Positions 26,282 through 35,799 of a stretch of 64,000 nt of DNA are shown here, piece by piece (the first letter of the stretch is position 1; every line of letters begins with the position of its first letter). The notes under the pieces are model-generated. The model saw only the letters and a list, made by a program, of their open reading frames with translations. It did not search any database and was not told the DNA's origin. A program made the translations under genes and the position numbers. Source of the DNA: Pseudochrobactrum asaccharolyticum (GTDB lineage: Bacteria > Pseudomonadota > Alphaproteobacteria > Rhizobiales > Rhizobiaceae); NCBI RefSeq assembly GCF_003314995.1, contig NZ_QNRH01000001.1, positions 372,001 through 436,000 on the forward strand, written 5' to 3'.

Positions 26282-27274
26282 TCCGGTTACGTTCGTTTCC
26301 AGGCTGCTGGCGGTCGTGATGCTTATTCCGGCGAAAAATATGGTTATTCCCGTAGTGAGTGGAATGACGAGCTTAAAGGTGGCGCTGGCGACTGGGAAAA
26401 GAAGCACAAAGATACATATGATATCTACAGCCGCTTCACTCTTCGTACGCACACCGCTTCGGAAACTGAGCTTGGCACTCTGCGTACTTACACAGAAAAC
26501 CGTTTCAACTTCTCGAACGGTGACCAGGGTGGTCATACTCTGAATTTTGCTTACATGCAGCTTGGTGGCCTGCGCATCGGTCTCGATGAATCCGCATTCC
26601 ACACCTTTACCGGTTATCTCGGCGATATCATCAACGATGACGTGGTTGATGCTGGTAAATACCGCACCAACCTGATCAGCTACACCTTCACTGGTGGTAA
26701 CGGCTTCTCCGCTATCATCTCTGCTGAACAAGGCGGCGGTTCACAGGATTTCTATATTGAAGATCCTGCGGATAGCACAAAAATTTATGAGTACAAGTAT
26801 AATAACCGCATCGACAGCTACATGCCGCACGTTGTTGGTGGCCTGAAGTTTGAACAGGCTTGGGGTTCGATCGCTGGTGCGGTTGGTTATGACTCCAATC
26901 TGGAAGAGTGGGCCGGTAAAGTACGTCTCGATGTAAATGTAACAGACCAGTTCTCCGTATGGGTACAGGGCGGTTACGCTTCTTATGAAGAAAACATCGG
27001 TATGTACGGTTCATGGGGCGGCGATTGGGCTGTCTGGGGTGGTGCTAAGTTCAAAGCAACTGAAAAAGCTACCTTCAACGTACAGGTTGCATACGAAGAT
27101 TGGGGCAAGACCGCTGTTGCTGCAAACGTAGCTTATCAGCTGGTTCCAGGCTTCACCATTACTCCGGAACTTACATATACTTCTTGGAAAAACAGCCACC
27201 CATTGCGTGAGCTGGGTGTTGTTTCGAACAAAGACGCTTTCGCCGGTACAATCCGCTTCCAGCGTTCTTTCTAA
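26105..27274 (+). CDS. omp2: Omp2-type porin (Porin_2 family), copy 2
   Basis: A 389-residue outer-membrane porin with the same signal peptide and first 59 residues as copy 1. After that the loops differ ([19 protein letters not shown] here against a different stretch in copy 1). Most barrel strands remain close: [71 protein letters not shown]. It ends in IRFQRSF with a terminal Phe. The ribosome site GGAGG is nine bases before the ATG. The AT-rich sequence before the repeat differs completely from that of copy 1, so the two porins are likely expressed under different conditions. Confidence 0.95.
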   Translation: MNIKSLLLGSAAALVAVSGAQAADAIVAPEPEAVEYVRVCDAYGAGYFYIPGTETCLRISGYVRFQAAGGRDAYSGEKYGYSRSEWNDELKGGAGDWEKKHKDTYDIYSRFTLRTHTASETELGTLRTYTENRFNFSNGDQGGHTLNFAYMQLGGLRIGLDESAFHTFTGYLGDIINDDVVDAGKYRTNLISYTFTGGNGFSAIISAEQGGGSQDFYIEDPADSTKIYEYKYNNRIDSYMPHVVGGLKFEQAWGSIAGAVGYDSNLEEWAGKVRLDVNVTDQFSVWVQGGYASYEENIGMYGSWGGDWAVWGGAKFKATEKATFNVQVAYEDWGKTAVAANVAYQLVPGFTITPELTYTSWKNSHPLRELGVVSNKDAFAGTIRFQRSF

Positions 27275-27298
27275 GCCATTGGTTTAGTATAAGAAAAG

Positions 27299-27327
27299 TG
27301 CCAGCGGCTTCGGTCGCTGGTATTTTC
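27299..27327 (+). terminator. Terminator of the rightward porin
   Basis: CCAGCG at 27301-27306 pairs with CGCTGG at 27315-27320 and is followed by TATTTTC, 27 bp after the stop codon. Confidence 0.75.
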
Positions 27328-27555
27328 GTCTCAGAGGAGGCGTTCAAGCGGGGACCATCTTGTCTAAGATGCGCTTTTATAAATGATGTAAGATTTTTGT
27401 ATGCGAAGGGCGAAAATGTAGCTTTTTGAGAGGGGGCATCAGAAACACAACCAAAGTGGTTATCCCATGCTGCACTATCAAAATTGCTGCCCGGACTTGT
27501 TTTATTTTTTGGTTAGCCCTAAGACTCCTGACCATTCAAACGGCTGGGGGGCCTT

Positions 27556-28485
27556 ATGATGGAGCTGAATCGGGACATCTATATCGATAATTCTGAGAGT
27601 TTTGCACCTGTTATCGGGTACAATCTGAGTTTTACGTCTTCAAATACAAAAACACATCGAATTGTTAATCAGTACACAGTTACTGAATTGTCCGAACGCT
27701 ATCTCAATATTTTGTGGGACGATGGTTCCCATAAATACAATGTGAGATTGTTTCTCGGCGAAATAAATGAAATTCTGAAGGGCGAGCGTTTCAGCGGCTT
27801 TAGTCAGGAAATGCTTGACAGAATTATTGGTTCCCTGCGTGAGCGCAATAACAGTAATGCAACCATTAATAGAAAAATGGCTGCACTTAGCAAGTTACTG
27901 CGAAAGGCGTATAAGATGGGGGACATCTTTAGCCTGCCGGAGTTCATTCGTCAGAAAGAGCGGGCAGGGCTAATTCGTTTTCTGGAACTTGAAGAAGAAG
28001 CACGGCTTTTCGCTGCGATCAAAAAACGCTGCGAAAATAGCTATCGTCTGGCCGTTTTTCTGGTTGATAGCGGTTGTCGTCTGGGAGAGGCGATTGGCCT
28101 GACATGGAATGATCTTCAGGATCATCGCGTCACTTTCTGGCTGACAAAATCGAATCGCAGCCGCACAGTTCCTTTGACTAAACGTGCAAGAAAAGCCTGT
28201 AAAATTCCGGTTGAACGCCATAAAGGGCCGTTTTCCATGCTGACACAGGTAGAGTTCCGCGCTGTGTGGAATGATGCCAAATATGAAGTTGGTCTTGGCA
28301 CGGATACACAGGTTGTCCCGCATATTCTGCGCCATACTTGCGCTTCACGTTTGGTGCGCGGCGGTATTGATATCCGTCGTGTTCAGATGTGGCTTGGTCA
28401 TCAGACTTTGCAAATGACCATGCGTTATGCACACCTTGCGACAAACGATCTCGATAGTTGCGTTAAAGTTCTGGAAATTCGCTAA
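27556..28485 (+). CDS. Tyrosine recombinase/integrase, complete catalytic set
   Basis: A 309-residue phage-type site-specific recombinase. All catalytic residues can be placed: Arg175 in GCRLGEAIGLTW, His256 and Arg259 in HILRHTCASRL, His282 in WLGHQ, and nucleophile Tyr291 in MRYAHL. An N-terminal core-binding domain (about 50-140) precedes the catalytic domain. The start is ATG 27556, or the next codon, with a G-rich leader. No excisionase or other phage gene is adjacent, so it is either a relic of an integrated element or a recombinase acting locally. It lies 1.6 kb from tRNA-Ser and just beyond the porin pair with inverted repeats. Confidence 0.92.
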   Translation: MMELNRDIYIDNSESFAPVIGYNLSFTSSNTKTHRIVNQYTVTELSERYLNILWDDGSHKYNVRLFLGEINEILKGERFSGFSQEMLDRIIGSLRERNNSNATINRKMAALSKLLRKAYKMGDIFSLPEFIRQKERAGLIRFLELEEEARLFAAIKKRCENSYRLAVFLVDSGCRLGEAIGLTWNDLQDHRVTFWLTKSNRSRTVPLTKRARKACKIPVERHKGPFSMLTQVEFRAVWNDAKYEVGLGTDTQVVPHILRHTCASRLVRGGIDIRRVQMWLGHQTLQMTMRYAHLATNDLDSCVKVLEIR

Positions 28486-28930
28486 TAACATCAGACTTTT
28501 AAGTAATTGCATGCGCTGTCCATACAGGGAAATCAGTCAACCGGACTGGTTTCATCCTGTTTGAGAGCCAGTATAATTAATCGCCGGTTGACTTGACCAT
28601 GGACTGCTGAGAATCCGCTGCTGCTTGGGCTGAGTGTAGTTTTTGGTCATGTGTGGTTCGGCATAACTCTATAAAAGTAAAAAGTATTTATTTTCGTCAT
28701 CATGTAATTAGTTCATTGGAATTTAGGGCAGCATGGTTGCCGTTCGCGTGTGGCCTGTTTCTATATGTTGAGATAATCGAACTTAAGCCAATGAAATAGT
28801 CGTTTCTTTTTTGATTATTGCCTTTGTATTTACAGAGAAGGTGGGGCTATCAAAAATCTAAGCCATTGATAAAGCCTGTAATTAGCTGCATTGATAGCAA
28901 ACTGGTTTATCAGGTTACAGGATTTACGAT
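28486..28930. other. Intergenic region after the integrase
   Basis: This 445-bp stretch contains no credible ORF. AGTCAACCGG at 28535-28544 is the exact reverse complement of 28584-28593. I find no copy of the tRNA-Ser 3' end that would mark an attachment site. Confidence 0.5.
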
Positions 28931-29290
28931 ATGGCTGCTGATATTGAGCGTCTCTTTCTGTTTTTTGCCGGTGCTTCCGGCGCCATAGCAATGACAAGTT
29001 ATGCAGCGTCTGCCCATGGCGATCATGCCTTTTTGGGCGTTGTTGCACCGATTCTGCTTGGTCATGCGGCAGCTTTTATTGGCTTTGCAGTTCTTAGCGC
29101 CCGGAGTCGCGCTGTTTATTGGGCAGGCATACTAGTGCTTATCGGGCTTGTTTTGTTTGCAGGTGATTTGATTCTGCGCGATCTGACCGGCAATAAGCTG
29201 TTTGCTATGGCTGCTCCGGTTGGTGGCACATTGATGATCGGCGGCTGGTTGATGACAGCTTTATCCGCTTTTATATCGGCTAAAAAGTAG
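28931..29290 (+). CDS. DUF423 family membrane protein (YgdD-like)
   Basis: A 119-residue protein with four hydrophobic helices, matching the DUF423 pattern: FFAGASGAIAMTSYAASAHG at the N-terminus, a GHAAAFIGFAVL helix, AGILVLIGLVLFAGDLILR, and AAPVGGTLMIGGWLMTAL at the end. It should be an inner-membrane protein. No biochemical role is established for the family. It stands alone, followed by a strong terminator shared with the convergent lytic transglycosylase. Confidence 0.88.
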   Translation: MAADIERLFLFFAGASGAIAMTSYAASAHGDHAFLGVVAPILLGHAAAFIGFAVLSARSRAVYWAGILVLIGLVLFAGDLILRDLTGNKLFAMAAPVGGTLMIGGWLMTALSAFISAKK

Positions 29291-29363
29291 TACTGATATC
29301 TGCTGTTTTATGTGCTCGTGCTTCCAAACATACAGCATCCGGCTAAAACATTGTATTATAATA

Positions 29364-29402
29364 AAAAAGCCCCGCAGTATTTAATGCTGCGGGGCTTTTT
29401 TA
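29364..29402. terminator. Bidirectional rho-independent terminator
   Basis: AAAAAAGCCCCGCAGTA, short loop, TGCTGCGGGGCTTTTTTA. Serves the DUF423 gene and the convergent lytic transglycosylase gene. Confidence 0.92.
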
Positions 29403-29418
29403 TTAGTGATTATGATAC

Positions 29419-31539
29419 TTATCCGCGGCGACCGCTGATCAAATCCTGCTGAATATTGGCGTTACCATAGAGACGCGATTTGTAAACCGCGTAGTTTTCC
29501 ATAACGCGCTGCACATAATTGCGGGTTTCAGTGTATGGAATCCGCTCAATCCAGTCGACTACGCTGTCAATGTTTTGTCCGCGAGGGTCGCCATAACGTG
29601 CCACCCACTCGCTTGCTCGCCTCGGCCCTGCATTGTATCCGGCAAAGGTCAGAATGTAAGAGCCGTTGAAGCGCTCAATCTGCTCGCCCAGATAATGAGC
29701 ACCAAGCGTCGCATTATAGGCAGCATCAGTTGTCAAACGCTTGTCGGAATAGGCAAGACCTGCACGCTGTGCGACGCCCTTGGCAGTTCCCGGCAATAAT
29801 TGCAGCAAGCCACGTGCGCCAGCACTGGAAACAGCAGAAATGTTGAATTCACTTTCCTGACGGGCAATCGCGTAGGCGAGGGCAGCGCCGGAACCTTTAA
29901 TATTGGCATTGGCAGGAATCGCACCGGTCGGGTGAGACATAGCGCCAACATCTAGTCCGCGACCGGCTGCAATCTTGCCGACACGTAATGACAGGTAGTG
30001 ATTGCTGTTGCGCTCGGCCATCACAGCCAGCAGTGCAAGTTCGCCGACGCTGCTGAGTTCCTGAGCCATATTGATGTAAAGGCTCTGGGCGCGATTACCA
30101 TAACCAATTGATTCCAGACGGCGAATTGCTCGTACCGGTTCACGGCTGTCAAAGCGAGCACGATCTTCAGAGCTCGGCTTCGGATAAGGCAACGACAGAA
30201 CATTATTGCCAAGTTTGGCAGCCGCCAGCTGTCCATAGAAAGATGTGCCGTAATAGGATGCGCGCTGATAAAGCTGTTTTGCGCTGCCGCCACCGCCGGC
30301 TTCTGCCGCACGTCCCATCCAATAATAGGCGCGGGAGGCAGACATCGGGCGGGAGGAAATTTCAGCAATACGGGTAAAGTGCTTTTGTGCCGTTGCCGCA
30401 TCATTGAGCGCACGCAGAGCATACCAACCGGCGTGGAATTCAGCATCCACAGCCATTGTTGAGGATTCTGCGCTATGAGCTGCAGCTAAACGATAGGCGA
30501 TTTGCGGCTTGCCGATATCCAGCAGCTCACGGGATAATACGCGGCGTTCAATCCACCATGCATCCGGATCAACCAGAGATTTGGCATCCCGTGGCGCTTT
30601 CAGCATTAAATTAGCGGCTTCTGTATAGCGCTCCGCACGGCGTAAATGCTGAATATTGGCATAGAGGAATGCCGGATTCGACTGCCATGAACTATGAACG
30701 GCTTTGAGCTTTTGCGCAGCATCCGGCGCACGCTTGCTGACAGCAGCAAAAGCCACGTAAAGCGATTCTGCGTTGGCCGGTGCAGCTAGGCGGGCTGCCG
30801 ATGATAACCGGTTGTCATAGAGCATGCGCAGAAAACGTGCCTGATGATCTTCTTTGGTCAGGACGCCAGAAAACTCGCGCAAAACCTGCGTTTCATCTTT
30901 GGCATCCAGCTTGGCGGTTGCCCACCATGGTGCAAGTAACTGACGCGCCTGATTACGGTTTCCGCTGGCAAGATAGGCACGTCCCAGCAGGATCATACCT
31001 TCAGTTGTCTGTGGTTTACGGCTGCCAAGATAAGAAATAACAGTGCCTGCAGGCGCGTTCTCACGATACAGTGCCCGTTCAGTATTGCGCTGAACCGTGG
31101 TCATGCCAGGCCAGCCACGCAATTCAGAGGCAGCCGCAACATAATCCGAACTTGAAAGACCATCCGAACCGGAGAGTGCCAGTGCCCATGTCAGGATATG
31201 ACGGTCGAGATCATTTACAGACATGCCGTTGCGGATGGCCAGAGCGCGGCGCGGGTCTTTGGACGAAAGTGCATCTAAGGCGGTTTTCAGGCTACCATTC
31301 ATGGCAGCCGGAGCCTGTGTTCTTGGAATGGTTGCTGTAGTCGTCGGATCTGGCCGCATCATCGGGGCAGGCATATTGCGCATGGCGGTCGGCGCGAAGG
31401 GACGCAGCAACGGCGTCGGCACATTTTCAGCTTCCTGAGCGTAAGCAGACAGGCCATTTGTCGCCACGCTTGCACATAAAAGGGCAAGGGCTAAAATTTT
31501 CTGATCTGCTCGCTGTCCGAAAAGTGCAAATTTACGCAT
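29419..31539 (-). CDS. slt: Soluble lytic murein transglycosylase (SLT domain)
   Basis: Cleaves peptidoglycan glycan strands to 1,6-anhydro products in the periplasm. It has 706 residues with a signal peptide (cleavage after AYA, residue 34). A long superhelical, TPR-like middle carries the Slt U-domain character, and a C-terminal SLT domain has the catalytic Glu562 in AIARQESEFNISAVSSAGARGLLQLLPGTA. Further SLT motifs are GAHYLGEQI and FAGYNAGPRRASEW, the latter typical of family 1. Length and plan match E. coli Slt70-like enzymes. It lies divergently from dapA across a 758-bp spacer, the same gene order as in many Rhizobiales. Confidence 0.93.
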   Translation of the reverse strand: MRKFALFGQRADQKILALALLCASVATNGLSAYAQEAENVPTPLLRPFAPTAMRNMPAPMMRPDPTTTATIPRTQAPAAMNGSLKTALDALSSKDPRRALAIRNGMSVNDLDRHILTWALALSGSDGLSSSDYVAAASELRGWPGMTTVQRNTERALYRENAPAGTVISYLGSRKPQTTEGMILLGRAYLASGNRNQARQLLAPWWATAKLDAKDETQVLREFSGVLTKEDHQARFLRMLYDNRLSSAARLAAPANAESLYVAFAAVSKRAPDAAQKLKAVHSSWQSNPAFLYANIQHLRRAERYTEAANLMLKAPRDAKSLVDPDAWWIERRVLSRELLDIGKPQIAYRLAAAHSAESSTMAVDAEFHAGWYALRALNDAATAQKHFTRIAEISSRPMSASRAYYWMGRAAEAGGGGSAKQLYQRASYYGTSFYGQLAAAKLGNNVLSLPYPKPSSEDRARFDSREPVRAIRRLESIGYGNRAQSLYINMAQELSSVGELALLAVMAERNSNHYLSLRVGKIAAGRGLDVGAMSHPTGAIPANANIKGSGAALAYAIARQESEFNISAVSSAGARGLLQLLPGTAKGVAQRAGLAYSDKRLTTDAAYNATLGAHYLGEQIERFNGSYILTFAGYNAGPRRASEWVARYGDPRGQNIDSVVDWIERIPYTETRNYVQRVMENYAVYKSRLYGNANIQQDLISGRRG

Positions 31540-31759
31540 GACCGTTCCGTATAACTTTGTTGAAGCAAATTTAAGGCAGAATTTTCAGATGTTCGAGTAA
31601 AAACCGAATGTTAAAGACATAATGATCTTTATGGTCAGAGGCTCATAACGGGCTTTCTGATCCTGCCGCTCTTCTTTGTGTGGGACTATAATTCATATCT
31701 GTGAAAGCATTGTTAATGAAGCCTTACCTTAAATGCTCATTAAGGAAATGAGGTGAATT

Positions 31760-31870
31760 ATGCACAGTGTTTTAATGCTGATCCGGTATGGTGCGTGCCA
31801 AAATTTTGCCGGTATTCGCTGGTGTTGTCAGGCATATTCTTCACCGGAGGGCGGTGATAGTGATTCATAG
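31760..31870 (+). CDS. Possible 36-aa ORF
   Basis: MHSVLMLIRYGACQN is followed by FAGIRWCCQAYSSPEGG and a short acidic tail. It is preceded by GAGGTG at a good distance from the ATG. The composition (three cysteines, Trp) is unlike a membrane or secreted peptide, and it could be a leader peptide or chance. Only the ribosome site supports it. Confidence 0.22.
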   Translation: MHSVLMLIRYGACQNFAGIRWCCQAYSSPEGGDSDS

Positions 31871-31888
31871 ATTTCGTCTTTATGTCCA

Positions 31889-31917
31889 ATCAATATCGTC
31901 TAATCGACGATATTGAT
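31889..31917. repeat. 12-bp perfect inverted repeat
   Basis: ATCAATATCGTC at 31889-31900 is the exact reverse complement of 31906-31917, with the spacer TAATC. It could be an operator for a dimeric regulator or an RNA hairpin; there is no T-tract. Confidence 0.65.
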
Positions 31918-32297
31918 GTTTAAATTTATCATATCGATGAATTTGCTATAAATATGTATAAATTTACTTGCTGCCAGAGTTTTGCAGGACTATGGTGCAG
32001 CACTTTTCACAAACAGGTGGTCAGGGTATCATTCTGTATGCAGCTTAACGGCCTGTATGGAATGTAATGCTATGACCTTTTGTCGAATATAACGAAATTC
32101 GCATGCGCTGTATAATTGAGGTGATCATTTATACGGTTTTGAATATCTGGCATTTTGTCTTGTCTCATGATGGCAGGCCGGAACACCAGAGTGTAATAAG
32201 CAGATTCTAATAAACCATATGTCCGGCAAAGCTCCTCACAGGGTTTCGCAGGCATATTATTCATTTAAAACTCAGACATATATTTTGGGAGTACCCG

Positions 32298-33182
32298 ATG
32301 CTGAAGGGCTCAATCACGGCTATCGTCACACCTTTTACTGAACAGGGTGCATTTGACGAAAAAGCGTTCCGTGGCCTTGTAAACTGGCAGATAGAAGAGG
32401 GGACGCACGGCTTTGTACCAGTTGGCACAACCGGCGAAACACCGACACTATCCCATGATGAGCATAAACGGGTGATTGAGGTTTGCGTTGAGGAAGCAAA
32501 AGGCCGTGCGCAGATTATTGCCGGTGCCGGTTCCAATAATACCGTTGAAGCCATTGAACTGGCTCAACACGCAGAAAGTGCGGGCGCTGATGCCGTTCTG
32601 GTTGTGACGCCTTATTATAATAAGCCAAATCAGCGTGGCCTTTACGCGCATTTTTCTGCTGTTGCCAATGCGATTTCTATTCCTTTGGTGATTTATAATA
32701 TTCCGGGTCGTTCAATCATTGATATGACGCCGGAAACAATGGGGGCGCTTGTGCGTGACCATAAGAATATTATTGGCGTGAAAGATGCTACCGGCAAAAT
32801 CGAACGTGTATCCGAGCAGCGCGCAACGTGCGGGACTGATTTCATTCAGCTTTCCGGTGAGGATGCAACAGCGCTCGGTTTTAATGCGCATGGTGGTCGC
32901 GGTTGTATTTCAGTAACCTCGAATATTGCGCCACGTTTGTGCTCGCAGTTTCAGGAGGCTTGTCTGGCGGGTGATTATGCGACCGCACTGACAATTCAGG
33001 ATCGTCTGATGCCGTTACATAAAGCATTGTTTATGGAGCCAAATCCATCAGGCGTTAAATATGCTTTGGCTCGCACCGGTCGTATTACCAATCATCTGCG
33101 TTTGCCGCTAATGCCGGTTGAAGCAGAGACTGAAGAGAAAATTGATGCAGCACTGCGTCATGCCGGTTTGCTCGCTGCCTGA
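32298..33182 (+). CDS. dapA: 4-hydroxy-tetrahydrodipicolinate synthase
   Basis: Condenses pyruvate with aspartate semialdehyde, the first step committed to lysine and meso-diaminopimelate (peptidoglycan) synthesis. The 294 residues form a TIM barrel. Schiff-base Lys162 lies in IIGVKDATG. The signature [19 protein letters not shown] is at about 38-56, and the catalytic Tyr is in VIYNIPGR. The start ATG has GGGAG nine bases before it. It precedes smpB, separated by a terminator, so transcription is independent. Confidence 0.97.
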   Translation: MLKGSITAIVTPFTEQGAFDEKAFRGLVNWQIEEGTHGFVPVGTTGETPTLSHDEHKRVIEVCVEEAKGRAQIIAGAGSNNTVEAIELAQHAESAGADAVLVVTPYYNKPNQRGLYAHFSAVANAISIPLVIYNIPGRSIIDMTPETMGALVRDHKNIIGVKDATGKIERVSEQRATCGTDFIQLSGEDATALGFNAHGGRGCISVTSNIAPRLCSQFQEACLAGDYATALTIQDRLMPLHKALFMEPNPSGVKYALARTGRITNHLRLPLMPVEAETEEKIDAALRHAGLLAA

Positions 33183-33241
33183 TGTGAGGGCTTGTTGAAT
33201 AGAAAAACAGTTTAAGCTGTTTATTTTGCTGCAAATCATTT

Positions 33242-33284
33242 AAAGCCTGCCGGTACATTGATTTATGAACCGGCAGGCTTTTTT
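33242..33284 (+). terminator. Terminator of dapA
   Basis: AAAGCCTGCCGGT pairs with ACCGGCAGGCTTT across a loop and is followed by a T run. Confidence 0.92.
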
Positions 33285-33350
33285 GTACTCAATTTATAGT
33301 CCTTTGAGTGCATTATGCTCTGTTTTTTATAATGGTTGCATGTTCAGGGG

Positions 33351-33384
33351 GCTTAAATGAAGCCATTTGAGCACGACATGCTCT
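33351..33384. repeat. Dispersed repeat, AGCATGTCGTG type, copy 2
   Basis: On the minus strand it reads AGAGCATGTCGTGCTC, AAATGGCTTCATT, TAAGC, closely resembling 16605-16637. It lies in the smpB leader. Confidence 0.5.
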
Positions 33385-33417
33385 AGTAAAGTTGCGGATC
33401 AGATATATATTGCTGCC

Positions 33418-33894
33418 ATGAACACGAAAAAAAATGCACCTGCACGCAAAATCATCGCTGAAAACCGTAAGGCACGTTATAATTTCGAGATCCTCGAAGT
33501 TATTGAGGCCGGTTTGGTCCTGTCCGGAACAGAGGTGAAATCTCTGCGCTCCAATCAGGCTAATATTGCTGAAAGCTATGCCAGCTTTGAGAATGATGCA
33601 TTTTGGCTGATTAATTCCTATGTGCCGGAATATACGCAAGGTAATCGCTTTAATCATGAGCCACGCCGGTTGCGTAAACTTTTGCTCAGCCAGCGTGAGA
33701 TTGTGCGTCTGGCCAACTCTATCGCGCGTGAAGGCATGACTGTTGTGCCGCTGAAGCTGTATTTTAACGAGCGCGGCAGAGCTAAACTGGAAATCGCATT
33801 GGCTCGCGGTAAAAAATTGCATGATAAGCGCGAGACTGAAAAGAACCGCGATTGGAACCGTGAAAAATCGCGTTTGCTGCGTGATCGTGGGTGA
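33418..33894 (+). CDS. smpB: SsrA-binding protein SmpB
   Basis: Binds tmRNA and brings it to stalled ribosomes for trans-translation. The 158 residues match the family: [37 protein letters not shown] at the N-terminus and a basic C-terminal tail ([22 protein letters not shown]) that mimics the mRNA in the decoding centre. ATG 33418 gives the conserved length; a frame beginning at 33367 would add 17 residues unlike the family. No clear ribosome site is seen before 33418. Confidence 0.96.
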   Translation: MNTKKNAPARKIIAENRKARYNFEILEVIEAGLVLSGTEVKSLRSNQANIAESYASFENDAFWLINSYVPEYTQGNRFNHEPRRLRKLLLSQREIVRLANSIAREGMTVVPLKLYFNERGRAKLEIALARGKKLHDKRETEKNRDWNREKSRLLRDRG

Positions 33895-33908
33895 TAGCCT
33901 AAATATTA

Positions 33909-33936
33909 AAGCCCTGTCTCGGACAGGGCTTTTTCT
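33909..33936 (+). terminator. Terminator of smpB
   Basis: AAGCCCTGTC, a TCG loop, GACAGGGCTTTTTC. Confidence 0.92.
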
Positions 33937-33946
33937 TTAAGTGCTA

Positions 33947-34651
33947 TTATGTATTCGGTTTTGTGCTGAGATAATCGCGCACATTTTTGAAGACTTCACG
34001 GAACATGGCTTCTGTGAGAACGCCGGTATTGGTGTTGTAACGCGAGCAGTGATAGCTGGAGAAAATCTGCAGCTTTCCGATTTCAGTTTGCACATTATGG
34101 CCGAATTTATGCTTCGATACCGGCTGGCCGAGTGCGCGAATTGTCGACTGATGGGCTATCGTGCCCAGTGTGACAATTGCTTGCAGATTAGGCAGGCCGG
34201 TAATAAACGGCGATAAAAACTGGCGGCAGGTATTAATTTCGGCGCCGGTAGGTTTGTTTTCCGGCGGCACGCAGCGCACGGCATTGACAATGGCGCAGTC
34301 ATTAAGCGTCAGCGTATCATCAGGCCGCGCTTCAAATATGCCTTGTGCAAAATCATATTCTTTAAGTGTGGAATAGAGCAGGTCACCGGCATAGTCACCG
34401 GTAAAAGGACGGCCGGTGCGATTGGCGCCGCGTAAACCCGGTGCAAGGCCGATAATCAGCAGGCGCACCCGTTCAGGATAAGCGAGGAGGCTGAGTGTAT
34501 GCACGGATTTGGCACTGTCTTGCGGGTCAGTCGGCAAAAAAGCCGGAACCGGCGCATTATGCCATGTTGGTTCATTGCCCCGCCAGACCTGAATAAAGTC
34601 ATGAAGGCGGGGGCAAAAATCGCAATCTCGGGATGGTTCCGGATAAAGCAA
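33947..34651 (-). CDS. Family-5-type uracil-DNA glycosylase (UdgB-like)
   Basis: A 234-residue glycosylase for uracil and other deaminated bases. The N-terminal cysteines in RDCDFCPRL, VRCVPP and NTCRQF fit the four-Cys [4Fe-4S] site. Motif 1 is GLAPGLRGANRTGRPFTGDYAGDLLY and motif 2 is SYHCSRYNTNTGVLT; both are of the UdgB type rather than family 4. The only feasible start is TTG 34651, since an in-frame TGA lies three codons upstream. It is 16 bp downstream of the NYN gene and is probably co-transcribed with it. Confidence 0.88.
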   Translation of the reverse strand: MLYPEPSRDCDFCPRLHDFIQVWRGNEPTWHNAPVPAFLPTDPQDSAKSVHTLSLLAYPERVRLLIIGLAPGLRGANRTGRPFTGDYAGDLLYSTLKEYDFAQGIFEARPDDTLTLNDCAIVNAVRCVPPENKPTGAEINTCRQFLSPFITGLPNLQAIVTLGTIAHQSTIRALGQPVSKHKFGHNVQTEIGKLQIFSSYHCSRYNTNTGVLTEAMFREVFKNVRDYLSTKPNT

Positions 34652-34667
34652 AAGTGATCAGAAGAGC

Positions 34668-35240
34668 TTAGTAAAGCTCTTCTTCCTCTTCCATGCGGCG
34701 TGCAGGACGCTCTGTAACTTCACGGCTGATTTCCGGCTTCAGTGTCATCAGATCAAGGAAATGATCTGCCTGACGACGAAGTTCATCCGAAATCATTGGT
34801 GGCTGTGTTGTAAGCGTTGAAACAACACTTACTTTACGGCCGCGACGCTGAAGCGCTTCTACGAGGCAACGGAAATCGCCGTCACCGGAGAAGATCACAA
34901 AATGATCAACGGTCTCAGTCAGCTGCATGGCATCGACAGCAAGTTCGATATCCATATTGCCTTTGACTTTGCGACGACCGGTTGCATCAGTAAATTCTTT
35001 GGCTGCTTTAGTAATGACCTTGTAGCCATTATAATCAAGCCAGTCGATCAGCGGGCGAATAGATGAATATTCCTGATCTTCTACGAGGGCAGTATAGTAA
35101 TAAGCACGCAGCAAGTAACCGCGTTTCTGAAAAGCTTTTAACAATTTACGGTAATCAATATCAAAGCCGAGCGTCTTCGACGCAGCGTAAAGATTAGCGC
35201 CATCGATAAAAAGCGCGATTTTTTCGCGTGAATCAAACAT
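34668..35240 (-). CDS. NYN/LabA-type PIN-like nuclease domain protein
   Basis: A 190-residue protein with the NYN domain. It begins IALFIDGANLYAASKTLGFDIDY (first acidic residue) and contains GNMDIELAVDAMQL and HFVIFSGDGDFRCLVEALQRRGRKV, supplying the other metal-binding acids. These proteins are predicted metal-dependent RNases. The C-terminus is acidic (MEEEEELY). ATG 35240 is preferred over the in-frame codon at 35294, because the family begins with this segment. It is first in a leftward pair with the family-5 UDG, divergent from rpoZ. Confidence 0.88.
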   Translation of the reverse strand: MFDSREKIALFIDGANLYAASKTLGFDIDYRKLLKAFQKRGYLLRAYYYTALVEDQEYSSIRPLIDWLDYNGYKVITKAAKEFTDATGRRKVKGNMDIELAVDAMQLTETVDHFVIFSGDGDFRCLVEALQRRGRKVSVVSTLTTQPPMISDELRRQADHFLDLMTLKPEISREVTERPARRMEEEEELY

Positions 35241-35799
35241 TTTGATAATTATCCATTCTTCAACAAATAATATTTGCTGATTAATTGTCTGCACTTTTCA
35301 ATTTTATTTTTGAAAAAAGCCTCTCCTCTTCTGCGTTCTAAGGCGCATATCCAGAAAGGCAAGCAATCACAGGTTGTTTTTATTGCGTGTTTGATAAAAC
35401 TTAGGGAAAATGTGTGATTAACATATCACAAATATCAAATAAATGAAAACTATTCATTAGCTAGCAAGAGTATAAACGGTTTAAAGGCATTTTCCTTGTG
35501 CTTTAATAGAGCATAAATTTAGCATGAAAATATAAAAAATGGCAGGCGATTCTTGACGATTGAAGTCACGATGGCTTTATGTGTGCAGATGCTTGTTTGT
35601 GCGCGTCTCTCATTGCTGAACGGTGCCATGCCGGTTCTGTGTCTGCTCAGACGACAAAATATGTTGTGTCATTTCCTGCTCTTGTGTATTTTGAGTGATT
35701 GATCGCAGGCTTTGTGCGCTTTTACTTGTTTTTTGCATCAAGTGACGCTATGGAAGCCGAGAATTCCTGAATTAATTTGAGAGATGAAAGGGGCGATCT
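35241..35799. other. Spacer between divergent NYN gene and rpoZ
   Basis: This 559-bp AT-rich region must hold both promoters. TTGACG at 35553-35558 followed 17 bp later by TTTATG is a possible but poor promoter for rpoZ. No ORF or stable hairpin is evident. Confidence 0.4.

Larger units (their letters stand above)
31540..32297. other. 758-bp spacer between slt and dapA
   Basis: The largest gene-poor stretch here. It contains a 12-bp perfect inverted repeat at 31889-31917 and one short ORF at 31760-31870 (described separately). The remainder is AT-rich with no recognisable gene, tRNA or riboswitch. Confidence 0.55.

Noticed and set aside
25892-28930. Genomic island bounded by tRNA-Ser and the integrase
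   Set aside because: I could not find a repeat of the tRNA 3' end (GTGGGTTCGAATCCCATCC) after the integrase, and the gene between is a core porin.
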